A stretch of 64,000 bases of DNA from Amycolatopsis umgeniensis. GTDB taxonomy: Bacteria > Actinomycetota > Actinomycetes > Mycobacteriales > Pseudonocardiaceae. The DNA lies in assembly GCF_014205155.1 (NCBI RefSeq), contig NZ_JACHMX010000001.1:7006001-7070000 (forward strand), read 5' to 3'. A model generated the notes under the pieces. That model worked only from the letters and a program-made list of their open reading frames with translations, made no database searches and was not told the DNA's origin. Both the position numbers and the translations under genes were made by a program. Shown piece after piece: positions 62,850-64,000 of this stretch. How positions within the stretch are numbered: position 1 is the stretch's first letter; each line of letters opens with the position of its first letter.

Positions 62850-63093
62850 CCCCAAGTCGGGTGCTCGACGTGGCTGCACCGCGCGTGAGGCGTCGGTCCA
62901 GGTGGTCGTGAGTGGCGATTCGGGTTAGGGCCAACCGTGCCTTAAGTACCTACTGGGATTCCGGCACGTTTTGATCCCGGACTTGCGAATCGCCACGCAC
63001 ACCAACAGTCACAGCGGCCGCGCGTGAAGACCCCTTCCCCAGTACGTCACGACCAACCCGACCCAGTCCCCACGGAGCCGGCCGCCGACCCGC

Positions 63094-64000
63094 TCACTCA
63101 TCCGTGAGAATCTTGCGGAGCCGCGTCAAAGCGCGGTGCTGTGCCACCCGCACGGCGCCCGCCGTCGAGCCCACCACGCCGGCGGTCTCCTCGGCGGACA
63201 GGCCGACGACGATCCGCAGTACGACGATCTCCCGCTGCTTGTCGGGCAGGATCCGCAGCAACTCGCCCATCCGGTCGCTCAATTCGTTGTGCAGCGCCTG
63301 TTGTTCCGGCCCGACGGACTCCGAGACCCCGTCGGGGACCTCGGCGACGGGTTCGGTGCGGTTGCGGGCGGCGGCACGGCGGGCGTCGGCGACCTTGTGC
63401 TGGGCGATGCCGTAGACGAAGGCGAGGAACGGCCGTCCTCGTTCGCGGTAGGTGGGCAGCGCGCGGAGGATCGCCACGCACACCTCCTGCGCGACGTCGT
63501 CCGCCGAGGCGTACGTCCGTTCCTGCCTGCCGATCCGCGCCCGGCAGTACCGGATCACGAGCGGGCGGATGGTGGCCAGCAGATGGTCCAGCGCCCGCCG
63601 GTCACCCTGGCCGGCGGCCGCGACGGGGCCGTCGAGGCTGTACCAGTGGTCCGGTGTCACCTGTTCGGGCTCCGCGCCGGTCGGCGTGCCCGGCTCCACC
63701 AGGGCCAGTTCCCGGATCATCGCGCGGTTCTTGATCCGGGTCAGCGTGTCCTCGACGTCGAGACCCACTCTCAGCGCGTCGGCGAAGGCGCCGTTCGCGT
63801 TGTCCAGGTGGCCGATGAAGTCGGGGTCGTGCTCCTCCAGACGCCCGCGCGCATGGCGCAGCGTCGCGCTGACTGCCTCGTCCGCGATGCCGAGCACTCC
63901 GGCGATCTCCCGTGACGTGAAGCCGTCCAACGCCCAGGCCATGCCGAGTTGCTGCCGTTTCGGCAGCCGTCCCAGCATGGTCAGGACGGACGACGCCTCG
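63094..64000 (-). CDS. Two sigma-factor segments in one open frame (5' end beyond window)
   Basis: The frame is open from the right edge (EASSVLTMLGRLPKRQQLGM) to a stop at 63094. Its first ~60 visible residues are an ECF region 4 (WALDGFTSREIAGVLGIADE, AVSATLRHARGRLEEHDPD). About 30 residues later a complete second sigma factor follows: MIRELALVEPG, region 2 LLATIRPLVIRYCRARIGRQ, YASADDVAQEVCVAILRALP, and region 4 LPDKQREIVVLRIVVGLSAE, TAGAVRVAQHRALTRLRKIL, resembling SigD/ShbA-type factors. No stop separates them. The second may instead be a separate gene from the ATG at 63720, though no clear ribosome site precedes it. Confidence 0.75.
   Translation of the reverse strand, partial: EASSVLTMLGRLPKRQQLGMAWALDGFTSREIAGVLGIADEAVSATLRHARGRLEEHDPDFIGHLDNANGAFADALRVGLDVEDTLTRIKNRAMIRELALVEPGTPTGAEPEQVTPDHWYSLDGPVAAAGQGDRRALDHLLATIRPLVIRYCRARIGRQERTYASADDVAQEVCVAILRALPTYRERGRPFLAFVYGIAQHKVADARRAAARNRTEPVAEVPDGVSESVGPEQQALHNELSDRMGELLRILPDKQREIVVLRIVVGLSAEETAGVVGSTAGAVRVAQHRALTRLRKILTDE

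Overview
The window is high-G+C DNA with strong actinobacterial coding bias, GTG/TTG starts, 4-bp ATGA/GTGA gene overlaps and actinobacterial protein families. It looks like Pseudonocardiaceae, perhaps Amycolatopsis. The family-level call is inference from gene content and from the long perfect palindromes at 62.6-62.9 kb; no ribosomal or housekeeping marker confirms it.

Region 1 (1-16.4 kb) is the integrase-proximal end of an integrative conjugative element. A leftward operon encodes a type IV secretion apparatus: a regulator-like protein, a VirB2-like small membrane protein, a VirB6-like polytopic protein, a PrgI-family protein and a VirB4-like ATPase that runs off the left edge. Facing it is a rightward cassette of six genes, each overlapping the next by 4 bp: a methyltransferase-like protein, a DNA amino-methyltransferase, a 48-aa zinc-ribbon-like protein, a YhhQ/VUT-type queuosine-precursor transporter, a DpdA/TGT-like transglycosylase and a C5-cytosine methyltransferase broken into several frames. 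This is the best candidate in the window for a little-described system: a mobile DNA-modification cassette that seems to combine methylation with 7-deazaguanine base exchange fed by a salvage transporter. A serine-recombinase fragment, a PAPS-reductase/DndC-like pseudogene, an excisionase and a tyrosine integrase close the element.

Region 2 (16.4-53.5 kb) is an accessory and defence-like island built from intact modules separated by gene debris. It contains a small orphan type I-E CRISPR array; an A+T-richer XRE regulator, Ser/Thr kinase and TPR operon; a three-gene module of a TPR-like giant, a Cys-rich protein and a SLOG-like domain with four membrane helices; sigma-70-like genes (one intact, one frameshifted); a Schlafen/AlbA_2-type ATP-binding protein; a 1417-aa Hsp90-ATPase protein with repeated wHTH-like units beside a broken mcrC; and a hydrolase, NB-ARC, TPR protein with seven near-identical 126-bp repeats. 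Between them lie remnants of an IS256 transposase, a DNA ligase, GlmM, an integrase and the 3' half of a tRNA-Met. A family of interspersed palindromes (core CTCAT...ATGAG) recurs from 27 to 53.5 kb.

Region 3 (53.5-64 kb) looks like ordinary chromosome. It has an aldo/keto reductase-NmrA chimeric pseudogene, a carboxylesterase with a divergent TetR regulator, a pentapeptide-repeat gene with one in-frame stop, a GntR regulator divergent from an FAH hydrolase, extradiol-type dioxygenase and SRPBCC catabolic operon, a DUF3892 protein, a lipoprotein, strong palindromes, and at the right edge an open frame carrying the end of one sigma factor followed by a complete second sigma factor.
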